From positions 316,946-350,445 of the forward strand of contig CAUYUJ010014327.1 in NCBI GenBank assembly GCA_963575745.1: 33,500 bases of DNA. Reading direction: 5' to 3'. Shown here in pieces: positions 1 through 10,159 of this stretch. Position 1 is the stretch's first letter; each line of letters opens with the position of its first letter. The position numbers and the translations under genes were made by a program. The DNA comes from Prorocentrum cordatum. Taxonomy: Eukaryota > Sar > Dinophyceae > Prorocentrales > Prorocentraceae. Under the pieces are notes generated by a model. That model searched no databases, was not told the origin of the DNA, and was given only the letters and a program-made list of their open reading frames with translations.

Positions 1-900
1 TGGTACCAAATTTCATCGGGATCCCAAACATTCCAACTTCGCGCCGCTGCGCCCCGCGATGCCCGAAGCGCGCTTCTCCCCGCGCACCCCCACACACGCT
101 TGCCCCCTGGGCCGCGAGTTGCGCCACCACCTTCGCTCTGGGAGGGGGCTTGAGCGCGGTCAACACAGCTGGAATCAGATCACCAATCGGCCACGTCTGG
201 ATGCAGAACAGCGCGATGCCAGCATCTGGTCGCATAGGATCGTCGGAGTATCGGGATCGATTCGGATCGAGCCAACCAAAGTCGGCATCGAACCAGACCG
301 ATCGGGTCCAGACGGACCCTGTACAGGCGCGCTAATACGGCAATGGTATGCTTCACAGACATCCGACGTCGCGAGTTGTTTCAACGTGGCTAAACATACA
401 TGGACCCTTTACCCAGGACTGGTTCTTCATCCTGAGTCGTCTTTTACCTGTCCCGGGCCCTGGTGAGGGCCCCTGGAGGCCGAACACTTGCGATAACCCT
501 GTCGTTTTAGGTCGGGCATGTCCTCCTACAGGCGGATTTTGGGCTAAAAATTAGAATACTCCCCAAACAACTCATCAAACATAGTCAAACATATTTGCAA
601 AATCGTCCATGGAGTAATTGTTTAACAATTGTTGAACATTCATCATGTAGAGGGACGTGACCGACTTACCTGTCGTTTTGTAGCTCAGGTCTCTGGCAGC
701 CGCTCGGGACGATCTGGGCATCCCCAGGGCACCCCTTCGCAGGGCGAAGCTGCTGGAAGCCATCCCGAGGCCGAACAGAAACCGCAGAGAGCACAGCCGA
801 AAACGCCCGCAGACCTACCTTCGACGATCGACCCGCGGGGGGTCCTCCCTCTGGGGGCCCGAGGCTTGGCGAGAGTTCTGTTGCTTGGGATGCACAAAGA
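1..900. other. No gene seen
   Basis: Open frames of 60 to 140 codons exist on both strands, but none has recognisable protein character and they overlap one another. Positions 225 to 310 are rich in GATCGG/TCGGA words, similar in style to 31515 to 31710 near the other end. Around 545 to 660 the sequence becomes AT-richer. I see no motif that supports an RNA gene or promoter. Confidence 0.6.
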
Positions 901-908
901 CGTACTGG

Positions 909-956
909 TACTATATGTCATCCTTGGACGCGCGCGTCCGACCCGAACATATAGTA
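909..956. repeat. 48-bp imperfect palindrome
   Basis: The arms TACTATATGT (909-918) and ACATATAGTA (947-956) are exact reverse complements. They are centred on the same point as the inner perfect palindrome GGACGCGCGCGTCC (926-939). The seven bases between arm and core do not pair. The shared centre makes one cruciform or hairpin likely rather than two chance matches. Confidence 0.85.
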
Positions 957-966
957 TACCCATCTT

Positions 967-1085
967 GTAGTATATCGTTTCCCGAGCGGTGTGGCCATAA
1001 TGCGCCCGCCACAACGCATATACTATAAGATTCCTCGGTGCGCGCATCGCCCCCGGGGGGGCGACGCACATATAGTATGAGTATG
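967..1085. repeat. Further TATAGTA/TACTATA inverted motifs
   Basis: After the 909-956 palindrome come GTAGTATATC near 968, CATATACTATA at 1017-1027 and CATATAGTATG at 1069-1079. The last two are inverted relative to each other and enclose a C5G7 run near 1050-1061. With the first palindrome this gives about five copies of an AT-rich seven- to ten-base word in 180 bp of otherwise GC-rich DNA. Confidence 0.6.
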
Positions 1086-1159
1086 TTGGGGTGACGCCGA
1101 TTGCTCCCACCGTACTTCAGGACCACATCCCGGAACTACCTTCGAACGCCCGGAGAAGC

Positions 1160-1192
1160 GTCGAAAGAGTGTCGAAACGGTGTCGAACGAGC
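1160..1192. repeat. 11-bp tandem repeat, 3 units
   Basis: Three head-to-tail units of the form GTCGAAnnnnn (GTCGAAAGAGT, GTCGAAACGGT, GTCGAACGAGC). It is a minor local repeat with no evident function. Confidence 0.8.
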
Positions 1193-1397
1193 GTCTCCCA
1201 GGGCCAGACACGTGAAACCCCTCGAGTTTCGGCACTTTCTTGGGGCGCTCGGAATACTTTCTGGTGATCAGGGCTAAAGTAGTTTCGAACATCATAGGGC
1301 GAGAGCGCCCAAGCTATGCTTTCCTCCTCGGCGGGCGGGCCCGCAGCGGAGCCGCGCCTCCTCCTCCCGCTTCCGCCTCCGCCTGCGATTCCTCCAC

Positions 1398-1534
1398 CTC
1401 CTCCTCGTTACTCCTCGCTCCTCCTCCTTCTCCTCCTCCTCCTCCTCTTCTACGCTCGCCTCCTCCTCCTCCTCCTCCTCCTCCTCCTCCTCCTCTTCCT
1501 CCTCCTCCTCCTCCTCCTCCTCCTCCTCCTCCTC
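1398..1534. repeat. (TCC)n microsatellite
   Basis: Interrupted CTC/TCC trinucleotide tract, purest from about 1460 to 1534. It opens long artificial frames on both strands (poly-Pro and poly-Leu forward; poly-Glu, poly-Gly and poly-Arg reverse). Those open frames are therefore not evidence of a gene. Confidence 0.95.
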
Positions 1535-1535
1535 G

Positions 1536-2280
1536 GGTCGCCGTGGACCCGCGCGAGCGGCCCGTCTTCGGGAGCTGCGACACGGTGCTGGCGCCGGCCT
1601 GCGACAGCGCCGAGCCGCCCGTCCTGCCCCGGTCTGCAGGCCTCTGCCCGGGGGCGCCCCGGGCGTCGAGAGGGCGAACCACACCCTGGCCGCATGTCGG
1701 ACACGTCCACTTCCCGTGCATTCCTTTCGGTGTCGTGCGTGTTTTTTTTTGTTGCTCGATGGTCCAGGGTGGTCCTCCATGGCCCTCGCCGAGGAAGAGT
1801 GCGCACGTCCGAGCGACGCCAAGACCGCACGGGCCGGGCCCCCCGGGGCCGCGGCCACGCGGATACCCAGACCCCCTCGGGTCATGAGACACGCACGACG
1901 GGCGGTGGCTCGCCCTGTTCGGCCTCCGGGGGCCCGCACCGGGCCTCGGGGCCGTCGGGAAACGACTCGGGATGAGAAACCGGTCGAGACCGCTGGGGGT
2001 CGAGACCGCTGGGGGTCGACGCCATGAAAAACTCAGAACCGAACGTCGGGGGTCCAGGTACGGGGCGTTTTTTGTTCGCGGATGCCCCGCGCGGAGCGCG
2101 TCCGCGGGATCGCGCCCGCGAGGGCACGGATGCGGACATGTTCGACGCTCGTGAAGGGGGGGGGTCGCAAGTCGTGGTCTGAGGCGCATGCGTGGCCCGG
2201 GGGACGGGCCAGGGGACGCATCAACATAAGAGAGGGGGGCCATGATAACTACGGAGAGGTTTTGGATCTGGCCATGCTAT
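1536..2280. other. GC-rich stretch without a supported gene
   Basis: Forward frames from 1536 to about 1760 read somewhat like protein (VDPRERPVFGSCDTVL), but they continue from the TCC tract and the reverse frame is equally open. A T10 run lies at 1741-1750. I cannot choose a strand, so no gene is called. Confidence 0.5.
1984..2015. repeat. 16-bp tandem duplication
   Basis: Two exact head-to-tail copies of TCGAGACCGCTGGGGG at 1984-1999 and 2000-2015. Confidence 0.95.
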
Positions 2281-2496
2281 CTACCCCCCCTGGTCAGCCA
2301 CTCCCTCTTGGCCGCCCCCGACCTGCCTGCCCGAGGACTCCGCCAAGCTCAGCAGGGCCGGATGGCTGCGGTTCGCTTCGAGGAAGGCCTTCTCTTCTGT
2401 GGCGACCCTGGAGCTCCACAGCAGGTTGTAGGTCTGGTCCCACGCCATCGTGGCCGGGCGAAACGGACGGGGAGCAGCTGAAACCAAGACGCTCAC
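2281..2496 (-). CDS. Exon-like open frame, unknown protein
   Basis: The 72-codon open stretch reads on the minus strand with a balanced, globular-looking composition (for example MAWDQTYNLLWSSRVATEEK, then a Leu/Ala/Glu-rich helix-like part and a Gly/Gln-rich end). The competing frames are Pro/Arg-rich in the way antisense of GC-rich coding DNA usually is, which favours this frame. The first codon is GTG, and there is an internal ATG at the AWDQTY segment. It ends at a stop near 2281. No domain is recognised. It could be an exon of a dinoflagellate gene or a relic; without transcript data I hold it as a weak candidate. Confidence 0.35.
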   Translation of the reverse strand: MSVLVSAAPRPFRPATMAWDQTYNLLWSSRVATEEKAFLEANRSHPALLSLAESSGRQVGGGQEGVADQGG

Positions 2497-2758
2497 CGCA
2501 GTCGCCTTGAGGCCGGCATGGCCGCAGCAACAGAGGGATGGCGACGGCGGGGGGGCTGGATACGACAGGATTCGTTCATTCTCTTCCTCTGATCGCTGAA
2601 GAATTTCTGAGCGTTTTCGAGACCTGGGGTAAAAGTAATCGTGTTATTGCCATTATGCCCTGCGTGTCGCTTGACCTGGAGATGAAGCCCACTGGGTCTG
2701 GACGAAGGGGGTCCAGATACTTAGAGTTTCCGAAATGGCCAAAAATGGTCCCGACAGC

Positions 2759-3007
2759 TCAAGATGGCGTCGAAGATAACACCATGTAGCCGAATCTGGC
2801 GAAATAAGCGTGCGGTTCTAAATGACCATTGGGGTCTCCCGAGGATACTTCCGAGAGGCCAACGTCATCCAACATTTGTTGTCGCAGCGGCGAGGAGTTC
2901 TCGTCGCGTTCAGAGGCAGCCGTGGGGTGCAACGTGACCGAATTGGGCACAGCAGGCGAAGGAGGAGAGGAGGGGCGATGAATGAGGGATGAAGACGGTA
3001 TAGTCAT
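2759..3007 (-). CDS. Small open frame, unknown Ser/Pro-rich protein
   Basis: An ATG-started frame of 82 codons with a Ser/Pro-rich N-terminal third (residues 4-22), an acidic polar middle (residues 33-60, including DENSSPLRQQMLDDVGLSE) and a short aromatic end. The acidic middle is more protein-like than the other frames here. It lies 260 bp beyond the 2281-2496 frame on the same strand, so the two could be neighbouring exons, but I see no convincing splice pair. No family recognised. Confidence 0.3.
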   Translation of the reverse strand: MTIPSSSLIHRPSSPPSPAVPNSVTLHPTAASERDENSSPLRQQMLDDVGLSEVSSGDPNGHLEPHAYFARFGYMVLSSTPS

Positions 3008-3009
3008 GG

Positions 3010-3960
3010 AGACATTCGGCCGTTCAGTGATTTTTAGGTTTTCCCCGTTCTTCGCCTCAAATGAGCTTCTGAAGCGTCAAAATAGCCCCGAGGTCTAGCT
3101 CACCCCGCCACCATGGCCCAGAACGTTTCGTGGCATTCGGGTCGATGCTTTGCTAGGCAGCAAATGACAACAACACTGACCAAGAGGGCGGAGGCAAACC
3201 CGCAGGCGAAATCCGAGCAAAAACATAAAAGAGGTGTGAACCCACAAAACACCATGAAATCCCTCTAACAAGAAATATTTGCAGATGCAAATAGCGATTC
3301 GATCACACAGTGCAATGAGATATGCAAACACAACAGGAATAATACACCCGACCTTTTGACGATGATGCCTTGTGCGCGCGGCTACTCCGATATGTACTCC
3401 CAAGACCCCAAACTCCTCCTGGAATGTTTGAAGATTTCCGACGGCCCACGTGGTCTCTGGACGGTTTCGAAAAAAGTTCCCCATGCGGTCCAAGATTTCC
3501 TCTACCCCACCATGGACACAAGACAGCCTTAACATGACCGAAAACGGCCCCCAAGTGGCAAGCAAAAAGCCCATGAGCCCATGAACGCCCAAAGAGCCCC
3601 CAAGAGTACCTCAGAAAGAGGCCCCAGAAGCGAAACACTGTGATTACCCAGCGTTTGTGTTACATGTGCGGGCTTTCTCGCCTAAGTCTACTGTCCGCAG
3701 CCACACAAGGACGGCCCCAAAGGCCTCCAAGACGGCCTCTCGACGGCCCAAAAGGGACTCAATAAGGCACCAAGACGGCCCCAAGGTGGCCCGAGAGGGC
3801 CCCCAGACGGTTCCAATATAGCAACGGGGTGGGGGCGATGCTGAAGATATTCAATCGTTGAGGTTGGTGCGCGCGCACATGTCAATGGTCATGCCCTCGC
3901 AGGCATCGTCTTCGTCGCTGTCATGGAAGTGCACGTGCTGAGCGTCCCGCATTGCCGATT
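3010..3960. repeat. Degenerate CCAAG-type repeats and non-coding DNA
   Basis: From about 3540 to 3620 and again 3700 to 3820 the plus strand is made of diverged 10-12-bp words of the type GGCCCCAAGACGG and GGCCTCCAAGA. The same family recurs at 15917, 17321, 20036 and 23830. Minus-strand frames across 3095-3638 are open but hydrophobic and repetitive, and look like translations of the repeat rather than a gene. Confidence 0.75.
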
Positions 3961-4018
3961 CTATGGGTAGCTGGACGCTCTCTGGCTTGATACAGGCTTC
4001 CTTGTCTCGTTTCTGCTT

Positions 4019-4868
4019 CTACTTCTGTCTCGTTCGAACATTCATGGGGGACGCCGTCGTGTTTCCACGATCGGCAGTGGGGGGAGCTGCGCGCTCGGAA
4101 ACCGAAGCGGCGACGGGACCGCCGCCCATGGCCGGAGGGCGGGAAGACCTGGCATCTAGGATGGCGAATGATAATACGTTGTGTTGTTGCTGGTGGTCGT
4201 CCTTACCGTTGCTCTCCTTCATCTCTGCAGCGCAGGCGCGGGGTAATATGCTTGATTCCTGGCGGGGTCTCTGCTTCCCGCTCGCGCCCGAAAGGGCCCC
4301 CCCCATGCTGCGGTGTCCTGGGCGACCTGGTCGCGCGTGTCGGCGTTCAGCGTTGAGCTCCTGCGGGCCAGGGCGTATCTTGGAATGCGCGCCGTTCGTC
4401 TTCACGAACTGCGCGGCGTTCGTGCCCGCGCGCTCGTGCGTGCTGGGGCAGGCGCGTGGGGTTCGTCGATGCTGAAACAGATGGTGCATCAGCTGTTCCG
4501 CAAGTCTGGTCGTGCAGTCTTGCCTCCAGAGGCTGGGCAGCTCTGTTTGGACGTGCCAGTCCAGCGCGTGGTCCTTCATGTTGGCTGAACATCTGCGCAA
4601 CCACGGTTGCGTTGGTAGCGCTCGCGCTGTCGCGCCCTGCATGCAGGGTCCACTTCGGGACTGGCCTCAGACGTCGCGCTTGCGACTGAGGCGGCAGTCT
4701 AACTCGACTGATGTTGCAAACAACATCTTGCGCGGTCCCGCGCGTTCGCGGTGATTGCCAGAAACGCCGCGGAGGCCGACGCATTACCATGCCCAGCTTA
4801 AAACGCGTGGCATTCCTGGTCACATTCTGCAACTCATGCCAGCGATGCCTGGCGGATTGGCGAAGCAT
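4019..4868 (-). pseudogene. Protein-like fragment, distal end of the tract
   Basis: Two overlapping minus frames carry natural-looking sequence. One (about 4868-4690) includes RHRWHELQNVTRNATRFKLG. The other (about 4575-4400) includes HALDWHVQTELPSLWRQD followed by a helix-like EQLMHHLFQH and FVKTNG. The best sequence switches frame near 4600, consistent with an indel. Beyond 4300 the frame becomes Arg/Pro-rich and loses character, so the tract appears to end near 4000. No family recognised. Confidence 0.3.
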
Positions 4869-5398
4869 GCGAAAGCGCCAATCGCTGGGCGTGCTGACCC
4901 TCGGCAGGGGGTAGTCTCCTTCGGGAAGCTAACCGAACGATTGAACGCCGCCAGCGGTCGAAGCGTCAGCATGACCAACCCAGCCACAGATGGCATGGCA
5001 TCGGCAGGGAATACAGCGAGCCGCGCGCATACCTTAAACAATGGGGTCGCTGGTAGATGTGAAAGATTTGGAAAGCCCTCGTTGGAGCAAGCCGCGGCAT
5101 GACCGGCCCCATTAAAGCGCAGGAAAAGAAGGAGCTCCCGCGCTCATTTTCGGGGCCAGGTTATCTCATTCTCAATCTCCAAACGCTCGACAATTATTGG
5201 ATGGGAAAGTCGTGCTGTCCTTTTCGTTGGTCTTCTGCTCGTCATTTTCAATGTCAAGATTGTCCTGCGGGATCACTGCATGCCCACTAGGAAGTTCGAC
5301 CATCCGTGGGGCCTTATCGCCGCTGTGCAATTGCATTGCGCATCTCTGTTCCCCTGGGAAGATGATCTGCCTCGCGCCTCCTGACTATCAGGATGGCA

Positions 5399-6018
5399 TT
5401 ACGTTGGCGCGGCTGTTGCTTCGCCCCCTTGAGAAAGAAGATCTGCATCGCTGGCGACATTGGCCGTGAAAGCACCCATTCTGGCATCGGTCTTGACATT
5501 GTGCGCGAGTGGGAGCGTAGGCAACATCGCCGAACATAAAATATGCTTGGCCCGCGCCGTCGAAGTTACACCGGCTGTTCTTCGCGAGAACGTTGCGGTC
5601 AAGCCACGCTTGGCGATGGCGAGGCTGAACTCGCCCTCCAGGGCGCGGACGCCGATAATATTCATGCAGAAGCCAATATCCACGTGCATAGACGGCATGC
5701 CGTTTGGGAGCTTGTCCGGGAGGTCGTCTTGACGCGGACCATCCGATGGCTCGCGTCTCCGCGAGATGCCTCGGCATCCTGGATGACCTCGTCCGGCGTC
5801 TGGCGTGGGAGACCAATCTCTCGGTTAGTGCTCCAGGCGTCCATCTGCCGTTGCACATGACATGTCAGGCCGCTCAACACCTTCCGACGAGGCGCCGGCA
5901 CATGGAGGTGACGGCGGTGATGGCGCTGCCGTTGCTTGTGCCAATCTTCGCTGGCGTCGGCCACCTTGCACTCGCAGCGTTGCGAACGAGCCAGCCACGT
6001 CTTCCATGGAAGTAGCAC
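5399..6018 (-). pseudogene. Protein-like fragment, unknown
   Basis: The frame 6018-5662 contains a convincing charged segment (MDAWSTNREIGLPRQTPDEV, then IQDAEASRGDASHRMVRVKT). The best reading then moves without a gap into frame 5698-5399, which starts MPSMHVDIGFCMNIIGVRAL and continues through a mixed hydrophobic segment to a stop at 5399. The direct joint, with a few codons of overlap and no intron-like spacer, suggests a one- or two-base indel. No domain is recognised. Confidence 0.35.
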
Positions 6019-6321
6019 CAGCGAGCGGAACTACAGCTGCGGCTATACCTGGCGCTGGGCAGTTGGGGCAATCTAGCGAATCACCTTGCGTTGATGCCAA
6101 CAGGTGGTCGTGGAATTTGTGGTTGCGCTGGAGTCGGATGATCTGCTCTCCTGGTCGTGGATGTTCTCAGCCGGTCGAGCACTTGCTCGCATTGCCGTCA
6201 TATCGCGCGACCGCGGTGCCGGGTCGAGCCCTTGAGCGTCGGTCGACCGACGGCCCCGCAAGACGATAGCGGTCGTCGGGGGTCCCGTCTCCACGATGCC
6301 CTGCGCCATGGCTCTAGCCAC
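5825..6321 (-). pseudogene. Protein-like fragments, unknown
   Basis: The frame 6321-6073 begins MARAMAQGIVETGPPTTAIV and becomes Ser/Thr/Asn-rich. Frame 6100-5825 then carries DSLDCPNCPAPGIAAAVVPL, with a single CPNC pair, and the plausible helix TSMEDVAGSFATLRVQGG. The two overlap by 28 bp in different frames, again suggesting an indel. The CxxC pair alone does not identify a zinc-binding fold. Confidence 0.3.
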
Positions 6322-6356
6322 GGGCTTTGCCGCCGCGACGTCGCGCTCTTTAGTGG

Positions 6357-6824
6357 TTAAGATGCGCCGCGCCTTGCATCGCCATCAGCTGGGCGGTGTA
6401 CATCTTGCATGCACGAGGGGGTGCTCCTTGAAGAATCGAAGTGGCGCTCCAATTTGCACCGCTTGCTGCTCAAGCCCTGGTTGGGTCGCGCATGGTTCGA
6501 GGCATCAGCGTGCGATCTGCCGCGCGCGGTGGATTTCACCGATGGTCTGTCCATGCGTCCTGCAGGGTTTTTGACCCAAGAAATGCCACCTTGCTTTGCA
6601 AAATATGCTGATAATCGGGGTGAGTCGCGCGGTTGGCGCGCATGACGTTGCCGACCCATGCAGCTAAGGCGCGCGATGGCGAAGGGAACGCGATGTGATC
6701 GCTCACCCGCAACCATGCCAACCGACCAACAATCTGCTGGACTCCACTTTTCCGCTGCAATGGGCAAGCCCACTTCTCGTAGAGCTTCTGTCACGGCCTG
6801 GGCTGCCGTCTGCTGATGCACCAA
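6357..6824 (-). pseudogene. Protein-like fragment, in frame with the split ORF
   Basis: This is the same frame as the 7252-6873 piece upstream, separated by two stops. It opens with QTAAQAVTEALREVGLPI, a good amphipathic helix. From about 6760 to 6536 the more natural sequence is in another frame (for example AWVGNVMRANRATHPDYQH and KVAFLGSKTLQDAWTDH), implying an indel near 6760. The products are not recognised. Confidence 0.35.
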
Positions 6825-7252
6825 GAATCACTGACGCAAATGGGTATCTCTTGTCGGTTCGTCGCTGGCTTCCTATCGTCGTCGAGAGCGTTGCAAAACA
6901 TCTTCGTCGTTGACATGCAAACGTCCCAGAATCGGAAATTTGACCTCCTTGTCCGCCCGCATGTCTTGCGGAGCGCCCCCCCGCGACGCAGTCGTCAGCG
7001 GGGCCAGTGATGGGCGAGTGCTAGCGCCTGGGGTCTGGCCAGCTTCTGCAAATGATGGCACATGCTGTCCCAGCCAAGCATGGCGCACCCGGTTGACTCG
7101 CCCCGGAAGCCTCGGCCGTTCACCATTCCAGGGGTCGCGCATCATCGGCGTGTCATCTGGCTCGGGCACTGGCACGGGTAAAGCTGATGCTGCGCATCTT
7201 GAGACGCAAGGACCGACCATGTAGGTGCCTTGAGTCTGCCGAGTCCGCGTCA

Positions 7253-7260
7253 CTTTGGGC
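7253..7260. repeat. Left target-site duplication (CTTTGGGC)
   Basis: CTTTGGGC lies directly before the left end of the transposon and recurs at 8765-8772 directly after the right end, in the same orientation. The preceding A on the left (7252) could lengthen it to nine, but the symmetric TIR ends favour eight. Confidence 0.9.
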
Positions 7261-8764
7261 TAGGAGGAGTCGGCTTGCGGGGGGGGTCGGGCGCGCGGGA
7301 GGCGGGCGGAGGCGTCGCCGGCGCCCCGCGCCCCCGGGGGGCTCCATGTTGGATTTCCCAGGCTGCGCCAAGCGCGCACGCGCTACTTGCCCGCGCGCTC
7401 ACATTCGCGCAAGCGCATCCTAAGAAACTATGATTTGGATCGGAACAGGGCGACAACGGGCATGGGGCGCCTGTCGAGGCTGCTTTTGGGAGCGATTGCC
7501 GCTGGCTCGACACGCGCGATATGCATGTAACGACTTTTGGAGGACGGGCGCTGCGCCGTCCAATCCAACGCGGCAATGGCGCCGTCCGGGGCGCGCGGCC
7601 GTCGCGGCACACGGCGGTCGACCTGACCGCATGGGGCGCGCGATCGGCCGCGCGGCATTTGCGGGCCATTCGGCCGACGCTGCCGGGTCGCCCTCAAACA
7701 GCCCGCCAGGAATACGCAAATTCGCAGTGCGCCAGCGCGCCGCCAGGATATCGCCCTGAAAACAACCTGTTCACTCTGAACGCCGACTGCGCGCCTCGCT
7801 GAACCAGCGAAGTCGCGCAGCGCGCCCGCGCCGCGGACCCGCCGCAATGAACTCGCGGGAAAAAGGCCTCTCTCCATGGGTTCTGGCACCGATTCTGGCT
7901 TACTTCCCCGTTCTGGCCGATTCTGGTTACATCGCCGATTCCTTTTTTGATTCCGTATTGATTCCGTGCTGATTCTTTTGATTCCGCTAGAATCAGGGGT
8001 CGCAGTTGTGCCGATTCTGTTTTGATTCTGTATTGATTCCGTACTGATTCCTTTGATTCCCCTGTGCCCCGGGGGCCATCAGGCCGCGGCCCGAGCTCCC
8101 GCCTCGGCGGCGTGGTTTTTCCAGGAGCGCGGAAGAGTTCTGAGGGGGAGGGGGGCGGGGGGGGGAGGCGGAGCGATTCTTGGCGCGCATCGGGCGGCCG
8201 AGCCGCAGATTTCCGGGCCCAGTGCGCACGCCCAACATGGCATGCGCGGGCGCGCGCGCGAGTTCTCGACCGCCGGCGCATCTGTAAGTTCATGCCCCGC
8301 CCCGCGCGCGGGAATGGAAACTTGCGTTGCGGTTTCCAATTTAACGCGCGGCCGTCGCAGCTGCATCGCATTGCTCAGCGCGCAAAGCGCGCGCAGCATG
8401 GGGGCTTTGCGTTCTCGCATGAGAAGTGCGCGGAACCGAACCGAACGGTCGGCGGCGCCCGCTCCTGCGCCGCGCGCGAGGCCATCGCGTCAGCGCGGGA
8501 GGCTACAGTGGCCTGGGCCGTCGCCCTGGGGCGCGGGCGCAGCGCGAGGCCCGCGCGGGTCTCTCGCGCCGAACATGCGCAACACGGTCGGCCCGCCCGC
8601 CGGCTGGCGCTCGCGGGCGACGCGACGCCGGCGCCGACTGCGAGGCCGACTGGGCCCTGAGGATTCCTGAGAGCCCAGGGAAGGGGCAGCGGGCCGCGAT
8701 GGAATCGGCGCGATCGTTGGCGCCCCCCCCGCGCCCGCCCCCCCCTGCAAGCCGACTCCTCCTA
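7261..8764. mobile_element. Non-autonomous TIR DNA transposon, 1,504 bp
   Basis: Both ends begin TAGGAGGAGTCGGCTTGC when read inward (7261-7278 and reverse complement of 8764-8747). The inverted repeat continues to about 44 bp with four mismatches and no gap. An 8-bp direct duplication, CTTTGGGC, flanks it. Eight-base duplications are typical of hAT elements, and P and Merlin types are also possible; the TAGGA terminus only loosely fits the hAT end consensus. Internal frames of up to 153 codons show no transposase features, so it is probably non-autonomous. The interior is GC-rich and includes a GATTCC-rich direct repeat (7934-8062). It interrupts a minus-strand open frame that closes up perfectly on excision, so the insertion is younger than the frame. 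Confidence 0.9.
7934..8062. repeat. GATTCC-rich direct repeat inside the transposon
   Basis: Two related segments of about 53 bp start GCCGATT at 7934 and 8010 (offset 76). Each contains four to five spaced GATTCC/GATTCT words with T runs. Single GATTCTGG words precede them from 7890. Repeated short words could be subterminal transposase sites, though they lie mid-element. Confidence 0.8.
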
Positions 8765-8772
8765 CTTTGGGC
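8765..8772. repeat. Right target-site duplication (CTTTGGGC)
   Basis: Second copy of the 8-bp duplication flanking the transposon, followed by CCCCTG, which continues the interrupted minus-strand frame. Confidence 0.9.
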
Positions 8773-9150
8773 CCCTGTTGGTGCGCTTCCTCGCGGACGT
8801 GCAGCCCCGTCGCGGCTTGGTTCCCGTCTCCGCGAGCCTCGCAGTGGCGGTCGTGGTGTAGTTGTAGGAGGTGCTGGCGGTGGAGGCGCAGGAGTAAGAT
8901 CTTTACTTGGTCGACCCGGCAGATTGCATATCGCGCATGATCTCCCGTTACGTACAGAATTCCATCCGGGGTCGACAGTAGCTCCCCAAACACGTTTGAT
9001 GGGGCGATGTCGCAACGGACAGGCAGAGGCCCGCGTTCAATCGCAACGGGAACTATACCAAAACATCTCGGTGCGTACGTCGACCAGGCCCCTTCTATAT
9101 TTCGTCGGCACGATGCCCTTGCACCCCTCGGCAAACAGCGCCCCATTCTT

Positions 9151-9819
9151 TCAGCGCCGTGCGTCGTAGCCGTCAGCGAGCAAACCCTCTTGGGCCATGA
9201 ACGCGCCAATTCTTGACCATTTCGTAACCCGCTGGCTTGTTCCCGACATGAGCGGTTGTAGTTGACTTACACGGACCATCTGGCGGCCGCCCAAGTTTCG
9301 ATTGCTGTCTTGCCCCTGAACGAGCTGCAGCCTGCGACCCCACGGAACACGCTGCACAACGCGCGATACGTTGCGCCGTGCGCCATCGCCTCTCGGGGTC
9401 GAGTAATAGCGTGATGCACAACTGCCCGACCCACGCTTGAATGGCATCCAAGTCCTTGTGCCGCTCGCATATGGCATGCGCCCCTGTCGCCAGCGTTATC
9501 TTCTGCAACTCAAACAGTGTGAAATGCCAGCGTCTGTCCGGCGACCGTTGCAATTCAATGCCATGATACATGCTTGCTCGTATGCGTAACTTTCCCGAAG
9601 AATCTCCGAACGCGCGATCGCGTCAATGACTGACGCGTCGCAGCATCCAAGACATGGTTTCTGAAATCCTTCAGCCATTCGCCCCATGTCCCAGGTCGTC
9701 TTGTGCAATCGTAATTTCCACGGCTGCCTGTGACAACTCATCCCTTCCCCAAAGTTATTGGTAGTCGTGCGTCTTCCGAAACTCCCTGGTTGGCCTCTCC
9801 TTGTCGCAGTGCCCTTCAA
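9151..9819 (-). pseudogene. Protein-like fragments, unknown
   Basis: Frame 9819-9496 contains HKTTWDMGRMAEGFQKPCLG and a helix-like DAIARSEILRESYAYEQACI. The natural reading then shifts at about 9530 into frame 9571-9173 with ELQKITLATGAHAICERHKD, DAIQAWVGQLCITLLLDPER and, near the end, AGYEMVKNWRVHGPRGFAR. The strong helical content and even composition argue for former coding sequence. The shift with direct overlap argues for an indel. The product is not recognised, and the next natural sequence lies at 9209 downstream. Confidence 0.4.
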
Positions 9820-10159
9820 CCTCGTTTCGCAGGTTGCGTTTGGGGGGTGCCTTTGGACCCCGCAGGGGCAAAATTTCCCTGGGCCCCGCGTGCTCTTGCG
9901 GAAACCGGATGTCCCCGAGTCTCGCTTTAACTGCGATCCCGTGTTTGCCGCGGTTCTTGAACAACATCTTGAAGGCTTGCATCGGCATCATCATCGGGCT
10001 GACTGGACGCCGGAAGAGGTCGCGACTGCAGATTAAGTTTGCCGAGCGTAGGGGCCCACATTGGTTTGGGATTCGGCGACCTCGATCTACAAGCGTAATC
10101 TCCTGGCGAAAGTGGTTCGCAATGTAGGTTGGTGCGGACTGTCGATATGAGGAGTGCAC
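9755..10159 (-). pseudogene. Protein-like fragment, basic, unknown
   Basis: An open frame of 134 codons. The middle reads MMMPMQAFKMLFKNRGKHGI followed by AVKARLGDIRFPQEHAGP and a Lys/Arg/Glu-rich end (EVEGHCDKERPTREFRK). It overlaps the 10551-10087 frame by about 70 bp. The basic character would suit a nucleic-acid-binding segment, but I see no motif that proves it. Confidence 0.35.

Larger units (their letters stand above)
6873..9209 (-). pseudogene. Unknown ORF split by a DNA transposon
   Basis: The upstream part (9209-8765) and downstream part (7252-6873) are in the same frame once the 1,504-bp element and one 8-bp target copy are removed: 445 + 380 nt = 825 nt, 274 codons plus stop, with no internal stop. 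The junction falls inside a GTG codon of which the first base is the last base of the target site. Recognisable pieces are a stretch at about 9010-8900 (LLSTPDGILYVTGDHARYAI), an Asp/Pro-rich linker (PVPEPDDTPMMRDPWNGERP) and a C-terminal KEVKFPILGRLHVNDEDVLQ. Around 9150-9030 another frame is equally protein-like, so the ORF may already have been damaged. Function unknown. Confidence 0.5.

Noticed and set aside
1240-2243. Long overlapping frames of 215 to 309 codons on both strands
   Set aside because: They are kept open by the TCC tract, giving poly-Pro, poly-Leu, poly-Glu or poly-Gly. Both strands are open at once, and the parts outside the tract show no domain.
3095-3638. Minus-strand frames of 165 and 111 codons with hydrophobic runs
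   Set aside because: The sequence borders and overlaps CCAAG-type repeats, and the hydrophobic Trp/Gly/Leu composition is what those repeats give on the minus strand. No signal or domain was found.
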